DNA from: Halomonas sp. TA22
GTDB lineage: Bacteria; Pseudomonadota; Gammaproteobacteria; Pseudomonadales; Halomonadaceae
Assembly (NCBI RefSeq): GCF_013009075.1
Contig: NZ_CP053108.1
Coordinates: 124,001 to 188,000 of the forward strand
Reading direction: 5' to 3'
DNA: 64,000 nucleotides
Position 1 is the first letter of the stretch, and every line of letters begins with the position of its first letter. The position numbers and the translations under genes are program-made. The notes under the pieces were generated by a model. It saw only the letters and a program-made list of their open reading frames with translations. It searched no databases and was not told where the DNA came from. Positions 43,266 through 51,224 of the stretch are shown here, in pieces.

Positions 43266-43354
43266 ATTAATTGTTTCTTTATGGCGACGCTTTTCTGACA
43301 TTCCTTAAATAATAATTAAAAATCAATGATTTGATGTGTCTCCAAATGGGCACA
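43266..43354 (-). promoter_or_regulatory. Candidate GlrR sites upstream of the second sRNA
   Basis: TGTG-N10-GACA (43354-43337 on the minus strand) is one base from TGTC-N10-GACA and contains TTGGAGACACAT, identical to site 3 at the first locus. A second block, GTCGCCATAAAGAAAC (43289-43274), closely resembles GTCGCCAAAAAGATAC at 11467-11482. Both lie 80-170 bp before the GG-N10-GC promoter. The surrounding 43240-43340 is A/T-rich. Confidence 0.45.
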
Positions 43355-43483
43355 TGACGTAAACTTGCAGTGCAACCGCATTGTGACGGCAAGTGCGAAT
43401 TCGTCACTCTTGCGCGTATTATTGTCAGTTGGCAAATAAAATCGGTGCTTATTATTGGTTCATGTAATTCAAAGGTGATTTGA

Positions 43484-44089
43484 CTAACCAAAAGCTGTCG
43501 CCCGAAAACTGTCGCGTCCGATCAGGACCGTATGCCAACCTGCCAATGCGGCGTGATCGGCTGCCCAATCGAATTCCGGCAAGCGGAAGGAGAGATACTC
43601 GAGCGCTACGCCAACGACAATATCGCCAAGGGTGAGTCTCGGGGGCTTGGGAGGCGCCTCGTTCATCGTATCTTCGAGTCGTTGCAGGATGCGGGGAATC
43701 GCCCACAGACGGCGCTGCCCGAGATTGCTGGCATCGACCTCAGGGCCGTTATGCTTACGGGCGATGACAGTATTGAACGCGGCTTCCATCAGCCCTTGGC
43801 CAAGGCCGGCCAGGCTGAGCACACGGCCCAGTCGGGTAGGGGGCAGCAGTGATTCCCCTTCGCCTGTAGCGTCCAGGTACTGGGCAATCAGCAGGGCTTC
43901 GCTAAGTGCCGTCCCCTCATCGGTTACCAAGGTAGGCACCCGGCCCACCGGATTGGCAGCAAGCAGAGATGCATCGTCTGACCAAGGATCGCACCAGCAG
44001 AGCGTGACGGCCTCGGCGAGTCCCTTTTCCATGGCGACGATACGCGCGACACGAGCAAAGGGCGAGGTGGCGTTCAGGTAGAGCTGCAT
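43484..44089 (-). CDS. Glutathione S-transferase family protein
   Basis: A 201-residue GST: MQLYLNATSPFARVARIVAM at the glutathione-site helix, GRVPTLVTDEGTALSEALLI with the cis-Pro, and a helical C-terminal domain (RLTLGDIVVGVALEYLSFRL). AGGAG lies 9 nt before the ATG. It follows an MFS transporter gene on the same strand with a 39-bp gap, so the two are probably co-transcribed. Confidence 0.87.
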   Translation of the reverse strand: MQLYLNATSPFARVARIVAMEKGLAEAVTLCWCDPWSDDASLLAANPVGRVPTLVTDEGTALSEALLIAQYLDATGEGESLLPPTRLGRVLSLAGLGQGLMEAAFNTVIARKHNGPEVDASNLGQRRLWAIPRILQRLEDTMNEAPPKPPRLTLGDIVVGVALEYLSFRLPEFDWAADHAALAGWHTVLIGRDSFRATAFG

Positions 44090-44128
44090 GATGTGTGGCT
44101 CCTAGGCAAGGATGGTAAATTGCCGATG

Positions 44129-45319
44129 CTACGCAAGTGGGCGTGACTCGGCCGTGGCGCCGATGTTGCGGCTGAACAGGAGCAGTAGGCACCCCACGGC
44201 AAGCATGGAGCTGCCAATGCCGAAGAGCGGATGGTAGGTGCCGGTCGTGGCATAGAGTGCCGACATGCCGTAACCGGAAGCTGCCTGAGCGGCGGCGAAG
44301 GTGGCCGTGGCGTAACCCCATAGGCGCTTGTGCGCACGTGGCCCCACCAGCTCCGCCAGGCGGCCCGACGTCAAAGCGACGATGCCGGGAATCATGGCGC
44401 CCACCACCAGCGACGAGATCGACCGGCTGACGAGAGAGAGCGAGATCAGGGGGATCGCGACAGCCAGGGCCTTGGCCAGGAAGGCCAGCGCCAGGCCGGT
44501 ATGCCACCCCAGTCGTTTCGCCACCAGGCCAGCCAGCAGCGGCCCTACTACTGCGCCAATTCCGAACATGGCCCATTGCAGAGAGGCGGCCTCATGGCCC
44601 AATTCGGCTTCTCGGGTCAGGTAATCGACCCAGAATACCGTATGTGGCACGAAGCCTGCCGCATCGAGGCCATAAGCGGCGATCACCATGATCACGACCA
44701 GTGCGCCAAGCTGACGGGTGTCTCCACCTTCCCTCAATGAGGGGAGTCCGGCTGGCTTGTCAAGCCGGGTGACGCCTCGATCGCAGATTCCCCCCGCTAG
44801 CAGTGAAACCCCTCCCAGCGCCAACCAGGTGACGGCCAGGGGATACTCGAGCAGCAGCGGCACCACGGTCGCCGCAATCAAGGCCCCCAGACCTATACCA
44901 CTGAAGACTAGGGCGCCCACGGAGGCCTTGCGCTCGGGCACGGTGGCCGCCAGGGCCATGGAGGGACCAACCACCATTAGAATTGCGCCGGCAACGCCTG
45001 AGACCAGACGCCAGATGAAGAACCAAGCGAAGGGCGCTGGACTTGCACAGAGCAGAAAGCTCAGCCCGATGGCAGCGAAGGCGCCTGCCAGCACCCAGCG
45101 GGGGCGGAAGTGCTCCGATAGCCTGTGGGCGGTAAGGGCGCCGATGAAGTAGCCCAGCAGGTTGGCGGCGCCCAGATAAGCGGCTTGCGAAGCCGTGAAC
45201 CAGCCCTGCTCGATCAATGCCGGCAGCAGCGGTGTATAGGCGAAGCGCGCTATCCCGATGCCGGCAAGTGTGGCCATGATGCCGGTCAGCAGCGCGGGCA
45301 GATCGTGCTTATGCAGCAT
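44129..45319 (-). CDS. YbfB/YjiJ-family MFS transporter
   Basis: A 396-residue major facilitator with twelve predicted helices. N-terminal signature GIGIARFAYTPLLPALIEQG is the hallmark of the YbfB/YjiJ subfamily, with AAYLGAANLLGYFIGAL in helix 2. Substrate unknown; co-transcription with a GST suggests export of a conjugate or drug, which is inference. Confidence 0.87.
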   Translation of the reverse strand: MLHKHDLPALLTGIMATLAGIGIARFAYTPLLPALIEQGWFTASQAAYLGAANLLGYFIGALTAHRLSEHFRPRWVLAGAFAAIGLSFLLCASPAPFAWFFIWRLVSGVAGAILMVVGPSMALAATVPERKASVGALVFSGIGLGALIAATVVPLLLEYPLAVTWLALGGVSLLAGGICDRGVTRLDKPAGLPSLREGGDTRQLGALVVIMVIAAYGLDAAGFVPHTVFWVDYLTREAELGHEAASLQWAMFGIGAVVGPLLAGLVAKRLGWHTGLALAFLAKALAVAIPLISLSLVSRSISSLVVGAMIPGIVALTSGRLAELVGPRAHKRLWGYATATFAAAQAASGYGMSALYATTGTYHPLFGIGSSMLAVGCLLLLFSRNIGATAESRPLA

Positions 45320-45362
45320 GAAGCATCGCTGGTAAGCGGAAATGCACCATAGGTCTCTTGCC

Positions 45363-45536
45363 CTAGTGTTTGATGATCACGTAAAAGGCATGAATGATTC
45401 CCGGAATGAAGCCCAGCATGGTCAACAGGATGTTCAACCAGAAGTGGCCTTTTAATCCGACTTCCAGAAAAACGCCAACTGGCGGAAGAATGATGGCGAA
45501 GATCATCTTGATGGGGTCTGTTGCGGTAAGCGCCAT
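45363..45536 (-). CDS. YqaE/Pmp3-family small membrane protein
   Basis: 57 residues in two hydrophobic helices: IFAIILPPVGVFLEVGLKGH and FWLNILLTMLGFIPGIIHAF, the UPF0057/Pmp3 signature. These proteins affect membrane potential and salt tolerance in yeast and plants; in bacteria they are stress-induced. GAGGAG lies 6 nt before ATG 45536. A salt-stress role fits the organism. Confidence 0.9.
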   Translation of the reverse strand: MALTATDPIKMIFAIILPPVGVFLEVGLKGHFWLNILLTMLGFIPGIIHAFYVIIKH

Positions 45537-45693
45537 GATGGCTCCTCAGAGTCGATTCGGTGAGTGCCTTCAGTTTAGGTCGTGATGCGAAACAGGCCAG
45601 CACCGAATGGCACCGAGTCGCCGTAACAAGTGTTCAACTATTGTCCCGACACGACCCACCATTGGGCGGGCCGTGTGTGACAGGGATGGAACG

Positions 45694-46005
45694 TCAGAAC
45701 TGATAATCTTCCTCGAAGAGATTGGCCCTGGCGTCGCGCATGACATCCTCACAGGCAGCTTGATGGGCGAGCTGGGTGAGCAGGCTCTGGGTCACTTCAA
45801 AGCCCTTGCCCAGGCAGGTGTCGACCTCCTGACGGCTGACTTGGGGCATTACGTTGCAATCGATCTTGATCGTTCTTCCGCCACTATCCAGCTTGTCGGC
45901 TAGCGCACGCATGCGCCAGGCAAGTCGCGATTGCCAGCTAGCTGATTCTTCCACGCCTTCGTTTACGCTAAACGTGCAGTGCCATTCAGGTTTGTATACC
46001 TTCAT
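45694..46005 (-). CDS. Hypothetical protein
   Basis: 103 residues, MKVYKPEWHCTFSVNEGVEE onward, with a helical middle (WQSRLAWRMRALADKLDSG) and an acidic end (NLFEEDYQF). Strong ribosome site (AGGAGG, 7 nt). No signal peptide or membrane helix. Family not recognised. Confidence 0.65.
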   Translation of the reverse strand: MKVYKPEWHCTFSVNEGVEESASWQSRLAWRMRALADKLDSGGRTIKIDCNVMPQVSRQEVDTCLGKGFEVTQSLLTQLAHQAACEDVMRDARANLFEEDYQF

Positions 46006-46209
46006 GAGAACCTCCTGGGCTGGTCTGGTAGGAATGTTCGATCGTGGTTTCTGCTCCGTATTGGCAACTGTTGCAGAATCATCATACAGGCTTTCGGCTG
46101 CCGGGATAGAGTGGCAACATGGCCCGCCAAAGCGATTGGTTAAAGTAAATCGTCCCCCTGCCGAAGGATGTCATGAGGAATAAGAGAAAAACATTCAGCA
46201 GGGGGGCGG

Positions 46210-46875
46210 ATGCGGTTATCGATTGATCGGCACGGTGGCAAGCGCGTAGGGCGGTGGCTGCTGATCGTGGCGCTTGGCTTGCTCTCCTCCAGCTGCGCAA
46301 TGATGGCGCCTGCGCCACCGCAGGATCAGAGCAACATCTGCGAGATCTTTCGCGAGCAGCCCTCCTGGTATGACTACGCCCGCGCGTCGCAGGAAGCGTG
46401 GGGCACGCCCATTGCGACGCAGATGTCGTTCATTCAGCAGGAGTCCTCGTTTCGCAGCCATGTCCGACCCGACCGCAAGCGAATCCTATGGATATTCCCC
46501 GGTCCGCGTCACTCATCGGCACGGGGTTATGCCCAGGCGCAGGATCCGGTCTGGGGCGAGTACCAGGCCGATGCCGGGCGTCTCTTTGCCCGCCGCACCC
46601 ATATGAAACACGCCACCGACTTCGTCGGCTGGTATAACGCACGCACGCACCGGCAGCTTGGCATTTCGCTCTACAATCCCGAGCATCTCTACCTTGCCTA
46701 TCATGAGGGAGCCGGTGGCTACCGCCGCGGCACCTACCGAAGCAAGCCCCACGTCATGCAGGCCGCAAGCCAGGTGAGTTCGCGGGCCAGCCGCTACCAG
46801 TCGCAGCTGGCCTCCTGCGAGTCCGAATTCCGCTGCCGCCACTTCTACCAGATCTGGCCCTTCTGCCGAGCGTAA
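46210..46875 (+). CDS. SLT-domain lipoprotein, putative lytic transglycosylase
   Basis: 221 residues. The N terminus is a lipoprotein signal (WLLIVALGLLSSSC, lipid-modified Cys29). The mature part has an SLT-like fold with catalytic Glu78 in FIQQESSFRSH, then ARGYAQAQDPVWGEYQ and the substrate-groove segment LYLAYHEGAGGYRRGTY. Such enzymes cleave peptidoglycan glycan strands. AGGGGG precedes the ATG. A single gene. Confidence 0.82.
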   Translation: MRLSIDRHGGKRVGRWLLIVALGLLSSSCAMMAPAPPQDQSNICEIFREQPSWYDYARASQEAWGTPIATQMSFIQQESSFRSHVRPDRKRILWIFPGPRHSSARGYAQAQDPVWGEYQADAGRLFARRTHMKHATDFVGWYNARTHRQLGISLYNPEHLYLAYHEGAGGYRRGTYRSKPHVMQAASQVSSRASRYQSQLASCESEFRCRHFYQIWPFCRA

Positions 46876-46906
46876 GGGAGGACGAAGGGGCGACGCAGAG
46901 CAGGGT

Positions 46907-47956
46907 TCAGCGGCGGAAGGACTCTGCCAGTTGCTGGCGCCGATACTCGCCCTGGCGCTCGAACATCCAGCCGGGGTACTCCGCGGGCAGGGCGCTTACG
47001 CGGTCGAGTTCGGCAAGCTCATCGCCACTTAGCGTGATGTTGATAGCGGCGATATTGTCGTCGAGTTGGTCGGTGCGCTTGGCGCCGATGATCACGCTGG
47101 TCACGGCCCGCTGATGCAGCAGCCAGGCCAGGGCGATCTGGGCGACGGAGACGCCGTGCGCCTCGGCGATTCTACGCATTGCGTCGATGGCGTCATAGGC
47201 GCGTTCGATGTCCACCGGTGGGAAATCGAAGCTGGTACGGCGGCTGCCGGCCTCGGCCTGGCCGTCGCGGCTGTATTTACCGCTAAGCAGGCCACCCGCC
47301 AGTGGGCTCCATACCATCAAGCCAACGTTCTCGCTCTCGAGCATGGGAATGAGTTCGCGCTCCAGATCACGACCGGCCAGGGTGTAGTACGCCTGGAGCG
47401 ATTCGAAGCGGGCCAGGTTCTGGCGCTCGGCAATGCCTTGCGCCTTCATGATCTGCCACGCCGCCCAGTTGGAGACGCCGATATAACGCACATGGCCATG
47501 CTGTACCAGTACGTCCAGGGCGCGCATGGTCTCCTCGATCGGGGTGGCCGGATCGAAGCCATGGATCTGGTAGAGATCGATATGGTCGAGTTGCAGCCGC
47601 TTCAGGCTGGCCTTCACCGCCTCCATGATGTGGTAACGCGATGTGCCTCGTGAATTGACGCCCCGGCTGCCGGTCTCGCCAAAGGCCTTGGTCGCGACCA
47701 CGACCTCGTCGCGGGGCACCTTGAGATTCTTCAGTGCCTGGCCGGTGATGACTTCCGACTGCCCCAGGGAGTAGACGTCGGCGGTATCGATGAAATTGAT
47801 GCCCGAATCTAGGGCCCTGCCGATCAGTTTGTCGGCGTCGCCCTGTTGCAGATCACCGATCTGGCCCCACAGTTCGCCTTCGCCACCGAAGGTCATGGTG
47901 CCAAGGCAGAGTTCGGAGACGAACAGACCGGTATTGCCGAATTTTCTGTAACGCAT
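46907..47956 (-). CDS. Aldo/keto reductase
   Basis: A 349-residue (beta/alpha)8 NADPH-dependent reductase. Motifs: MRYRKFGNTGLFVSELCLGT, FIDTADVYSLGQSE with catalytic Asp/Tyr, the His in IDLYQIHGFD, and the cofactor-site VIIGAKRTDQL. ATG 47956 has AGGAG 7 nt upstream. Resembles the YghZ/Tas-like group; substrate unknown. Confidence 0.9.
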   Translation of the reverse strand: MRYRKFGNTGLFVSELCLGTMTFGGEGELWGQIGDLQQGDADKLIGRALDSGINFIDTADVYSLGQSEVITGQALKNLKVPRDEVVVATKAFGETGSRGVNSRGTSRYHIMEAVKASLKRLQLDHIDLYQIHGFDPATPIEETMRALDVLVQHGHVRYIGVSNWAAWQIMKAQGIAERQNLARFESLQAYYTLAGRDLERELIPMLESENVGLMVWSPLAGGLLSGKYSRDGQAEAGSRRTSFDFPPVDIERAYDAIDAMRRIAEAHGVSVAQIALAWLLHQRAVTSVIIGAKRTDQLDDNIAAINITLSGDELAELDRVSALPAEYPGWMFERQGEYRRQQLAESFRR

Positions 47957-48058
47957 GGAAGACTCCTGCTGGGTACGATGGGCGATATGCAAGTATGGTT
48001 CACCGTAGCGGAGCCGCTAGCATGATCCTGTCGGGAATCTGCCTATTCCTCTTGAAAG

Positions 48059-48928
48059 TCAATCGAGCGCTACCTTTTCCAATCTCGCCGTAAGGCGCTC
48101 CAGTAACTGTCCGCCATGGCGCCAGAAGTGCCAATGGAGCGGGACGCTCAGTTGTTTACCGGGGGCTAGGCTCGCCAGGGTGCCTTGCGCCAGCTGCGCT
48201 TGCACTTGCCGGGTCGGCATCATGCCGTAGCCGATGCCTGCTTCCGCCAGCCGCACGAAGCCCTCCGAGGAGGGGCAAAGGTGATAAGGGAAGCTCCCGC
48301 GATAGCCGCATTGGGCCAGGAAGCGATGCTGCAGCTGATCGTGAGGGCCGAACACGATGGCCGGCGCCGAGCCAAACGCCCGCTCGGTGGGGCCATCGGG
48401 AAAATGGCGCGAGATATAGTCCGGCGAGGCGAGCGGCTGATAGACCATGTGCCCGATTGCGATGCATCGGGCGCCAGCGATGGCTTGGTCGCTACTGCAC
48501 AGGCAAGCCGCGACATCGCCATCGCGCAAGCGCTTTAGACCCACGTCCTGATCCTCGATGACCATGTCCAGTAGTACCCCTTCCGAGCGGCACAGCTCGC
48601 CGATCGCCGCCGCCCACCAGGTGCCTAGGCTGTCGGCATTCAGGGCGATGCGCAGCCTTGGTGTGGTCGCCACCAAGGAGGGCAGGGCATCGCGAAGATC
48701 CCACTCCAGCAGCTGCACCTGTTGAAAGTGGTTGAGCAACCGCTGCCCGGTCGGGGTGGCCTGAAGGGTCGGATGACGCACCAAGACCGACTGGCCGATT
48801 CGCCCTTCTAGCAAGCGGATGCGCTGTGACACCGCCGACTGCGTCAGCCCCAATGCTGCGCCGGCGCGCTCGAAGCCATCGTGCTCGATCACCGTGGCTA
48901 GCGCCTCGAGAAGCTTGTAGTCCAGCAT
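48059..48928 (-). CDS. argP: LysR-family regulator ArgP (IciA)
   Basis: A 289-residue LTTR of the ArgP/LysG type: MLDYKLLEALATVIEHDGFE then RAGAALGLTQSAVSQRIRLL. ArgP senses arginine and lysine and switches argO on with arginine. It is divergent from the argO-like exporter across an 85-bp gap, the standard pairing, so a direct regulatory link is very likely. Confidence 0.92.
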   Translation of the reverse strand: MLDYKLLEALATVIEHDGFERAGAALGLTQSAVSQRIRLLEGRIGQSVLVRHPTLQATPTGQRLLNHFQQVQLLEWDLRDALPSLVATTPRLRIALNADSLGTWWAAAIGELCRSEGVLLDMVIEDQDVGLKRLRDGDVAACLCSSDQAIAGARCIAIGHMVYQPLASPDYISRHFPDGPTERAFGSAPAIVFGPHDQLQHRFLAQCGYRGSFPYHLCPSSEGFVRLAEAGIGYGMMPTRQVQAQLAQGTLASLAPGKQLSVPLHWHFWRHGGQLLERLTARLEKVALD

Positions 48929-49013
48929 AAGCAGTTTTAATGCACCATTAGCAGGATGAATTTTTAGTATATATATGGTCCGTTATACTTGCCGCTTCAC
49001 ACAGGAGCGAACC

Positions 49014-49619
49014 ATGTTGACGAGTTACCTCACCGGGCTGCTGGTTTGTGGCGGCATTATTGTCGCGATTGGTGCTCAGAATACTTATGTGTTGGGCCAG
49101 GCAATCCGTCGCGAGCACCAGTGGTGGTCGGCGTGCCTATGCATGTGTACGGATATCCTGCTGTTCACCATGGGGATGCTGGGAGTGAGCGCCGCGCTGA
49201 TGGCCTTGCCCGAAGCGGTCGAGGTACTGCGCTGGGTGGGGGTGCTGTTTCTGGGCTGGCTGGCGGTTCAGGCGTTCAAGCGCGCTTTCACGGGGGCGCA
49301 CGGGCTGGCGGCTCAACGAAGAGAACGACGCAGCTTGAAGGCGGTGGTGGTGACGACACTTGCGGTGACGCTGCTGAATCCTCATGTCTATCTGGACACG
49401 CTCTTGCTGATTCCTGCCATAGGTGCCCAGCAGGAGAGCCCCACCGTTTTCCTGGCCGGCGCGGGGAGTGCTTCCGTCCTATGGTTCGCACTACTGGCTT
49501 GGGGGGGAGCGACCTTGGCTCCATGGCTCTCCAAGCCGGCCGTATGGCGGATGATCGATGGCTTGATCGGCACGATGATGGCCATGATCGCCCTCCAGCT
49601 TGCGATCAATGGCGTCTAG
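49014..49619 (+). CDS. argO: LysE/ArgO-type basic amino-acid exporter
   Basis: A 201-residue inner-membrane exporter of arginine/lysine analogues. Six hydrophobic helices with IIVAIGAQNTYVLGQAIRR, the LysE/ArgO signature, and LAVTLLNPHVYLDTLLLIPA. ATG 49014 has AGGAG 7 nt upstream. Divergent from argP. Confidence 0.92.
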   Translation: MLTSYLTGLLVCGGIIVAIGAQNTYVLGQAIRREHQWWSACLCMCTDILLFTMGMLGVSAALMALPEAVEVLRWVGVLFLGWLAVQAFKRAFTGAHGLAAQRRERRSLKAVVVTTLAVTLLNPHVYLDTLLLIPAIGAQQESPTVFLAGAGSASVLWFALLAWGGATLAPWLSKPAVWRMIDGLIGTMMAMIALQLAINGV

Positions 49620-49654
49620 ATCGACCATTAGGGCTTTGATACAGGGAGATGAGC

Positions 49655-49867
49655 ATGCCTATCGTAACTATTCAGCAGTTTCCGCGTTCGGTCGAACAGA
49701 AGCGTGAGCTGGCCAGGCGTATCACTGAAGCGTTCGTCGAGGTCTATGGTGCCAATGCAGATAGCGTGCAGCTCTTCTTCAATGAGATCGACGGCAAGAA
49801 CTGGGCCAAGGGTGGCACCATGGGCTGTGACAATGATCGCGATAGCGGTAGCGCTAGCCAAGGATAG
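49655..49867 (+). CDS. 4-oxalocrotonate-tautomerase-like enzyme
   Basis: A 70-residue tautomerase-superfamily subunit. ATG 49655 is chosen so that Pro follows Met (MPIVTIQQFPRSVEQKRELA), giving the catalytic N-terminal Pro1 after Met removal; GGGAG is 6 nt upstream. The segment VQLFFNEIDGKNWAKGG matches the family. Physiological substrate unknown. Confidence 0.85.
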   Translation: MPIVTIQQFPRSVEQKRELARRITEAFVEVYGANADSVQLFFNEIDGKNWAKGGTMGCDNDRDSGSASQG

Positions 49868-50091
49868 CGTTTTGGATGGCTTGCTTGAGCGATCTCGAGG
49901 CATGGCTGTGGCTGCGCATGCATAAAATTGGTGTCGTTAATATCAGTCGGTTTTGTAAGTCAGTGTTGCAATTTTTTTCTGATGTTTTTTATGATTTTTA
50001 TGTCTTGTGTATTCAAATGCAGCGCGTGTAATTACAGGTATTGATGTTGGCCCATATTATCTTGGGATAGCAAGTCGGACATTGACAACCT
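49868..50091. other. A/T-rich gene-free leader region
   Basis: Long T-rich runs (about 49975-50010) and no credible coding frame. The promoter that follows at 50092 faces the stress operon downstream; nothing else is recognised. Confidence 0.4.
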
Positions 50092-50119
50092 GCCTATGCG
50101 AACTATCGTTCGAGTATGA
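50092..50119 (+). promoter_or_regulatory. Promoter of the membrane-stress operon
   Basis: A perfect -35 TTGACA at 50092-50097 and TATCGT (four of six) at 50114-50119 with 16-bp spacing, 80 bp before the first gene. Confidence 0.55.
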
Positions 50120-50198
50120 GGCCCTAGATTGTAAGGGCAGGCGCCAACGGAATTACGCGCCTTGGTTAAAAGTCATGTCAAAACATGGAGGTAACAGC

Positions 50199-50708
50199 AT
50201 GGTGGGTTCAGATAATCAGACCGGCACAGGCGCATCATCCTCATCCCATGGCGGCACCATGGGCAGTGAGGAGATCAAGAGAGAAGCCCAAGGGCAGGCG
50301 CACGAGTTGAAGGACGAGGCGCGGGACACGGTCGAAGAAGTCGCCGGCGCAGCGCGACAGCAGGCTGAGAACATGTTCAATAGCCAGAAAGAGGCGGCGG
50401 TGGAGCAGACCAGCAAGCTTTCCAGCGTGTTTCAGAAGATGGCCGATGAGTTCGACAATCAGGATCAATCCTACTTTTCTGGCTACGCCAGAAACATGGC
50501 CAACTGTGTCGATCACGTCTCTCAACAACTTCGTGAAAAGGATATTCAGAGTCTGGTTAATGACGCTCAGCAATACAGTCGTCGTGAACCGGTACTATTC
50601 ATGGGCGGAGCGATTGCGGCGGGTTTCTTTATATCCCGCTTTCTGCGCAGCTCCGGTAAGCGGAGTGGCACGACTGACAGCAGTTACGATGATGCGCCGC
50701 AATACTGA
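50199..50708 (+). CDS. Membrane-anchored stress-type protein, function unknown
   Basis: 169 residues. A Ser/Gly-rich start is followed by a helical stretch (EIKREAQGQAHELKDEARDT; VEEVAGAARQQAENMF) that looks amphipathic like LEA/CsbD-type stress proteins, then a C-terminal hydrophobic segment with glycine zipper (VLFMGGAIAAGFFISRFLRS), as in ElaB/YgaM/YqjD relatives that anchor ribosomes or membranes. ATG 50199 has GGAGG 7 nt upstream. First of a three-gene set. Confidence 0.72.
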   Translation: MVGSDNQTGTGASSSSHGGTMGSEEIKREAQGQAHELKDEARDTVEEVAGAARQQAENMFNSQKEAAVEQTSKLSSVFQKMADEFDNQDQSYFSGYARNMANCVDHVSQQLREKDIQSLVNDAQQYSRREPVLFMGGAIAAGFFISRFLRSSGKRSGTTDSSYDDAPQY

Positions 50709-50795
50709 GTCGAGGTGCTAATTCGGCAGAGTTAGAGGCTTCATTGTTAATAGGTTAATTCCCTTCGTTTCTAACAGCCAGGGAGGCTAAATAGC

Positions 50796-51224
50796 ATGGA
50801 TGCAGATAACCGCTCTACAACGGAAAACTCCTCCATCGGATCACTTCTCTCAAGCCTGACCCGCGAGATGACGTCACTTGTGCGCAAGGAAACGGAACTT
50901 GCGAAAGTGGAGATGTCCGAGAAGACTAGCCAGGCCATGGGTGGCATTGCAGCCATCGCGACGGCGGGCGCTGTGCTCTTGTGCGGTTTTCTCGTGCTGC
51001 TCGCAGCAGCGGTGTTCGCCCTCGACGAGGCGCTTAATACGCCTTGGCTGTCAGCCCTGATCGTTGGCGGTGTCGTCGCCATCATTGGTTTCATCATGCT
51101 TCAGAGCGGACGCAAGAAGCTGCAGAGCCAGAACCTGATGCCAAACAGGACCATGGCCAGCTTGCAGCGCGACAAGGATTTCGCCAAGCAGCATGAAGAA
51201 ATAGCCAAGGAGGAGCTGAAATGA
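50796..51224 (+). CDS. YqjE-like phage-holin-superfamily III membrane protein
   Basis: 142 residues: cytosolic helix (IGSLLSSLTREMTSLVRKET), then two membrane helices (AAIATAGAVLLCGFLVLLAA and WLSALIVGGVVAIIGFIML) and a basic tail. This is the DUF1469/YqjE type, usually next to YqjD and YqjK homologues. GGGAGG precedes the ATG. Its stop overlaps the start of the next gene by 4 nt (ATGA). Confidence 0.85.
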   Translation: MDADNRSTTENSSIGSLLSSLTREMTSLVRKETELAKVEMSEKTSQAMGGIAAIATAGAVLLCGFLVLLAAAVFALDEALNTPWLSALIVGGVVAIIGFIMLQSGRKKLQSQNLMPNRTMASLQRDKDFAKQHEEIAKEELK

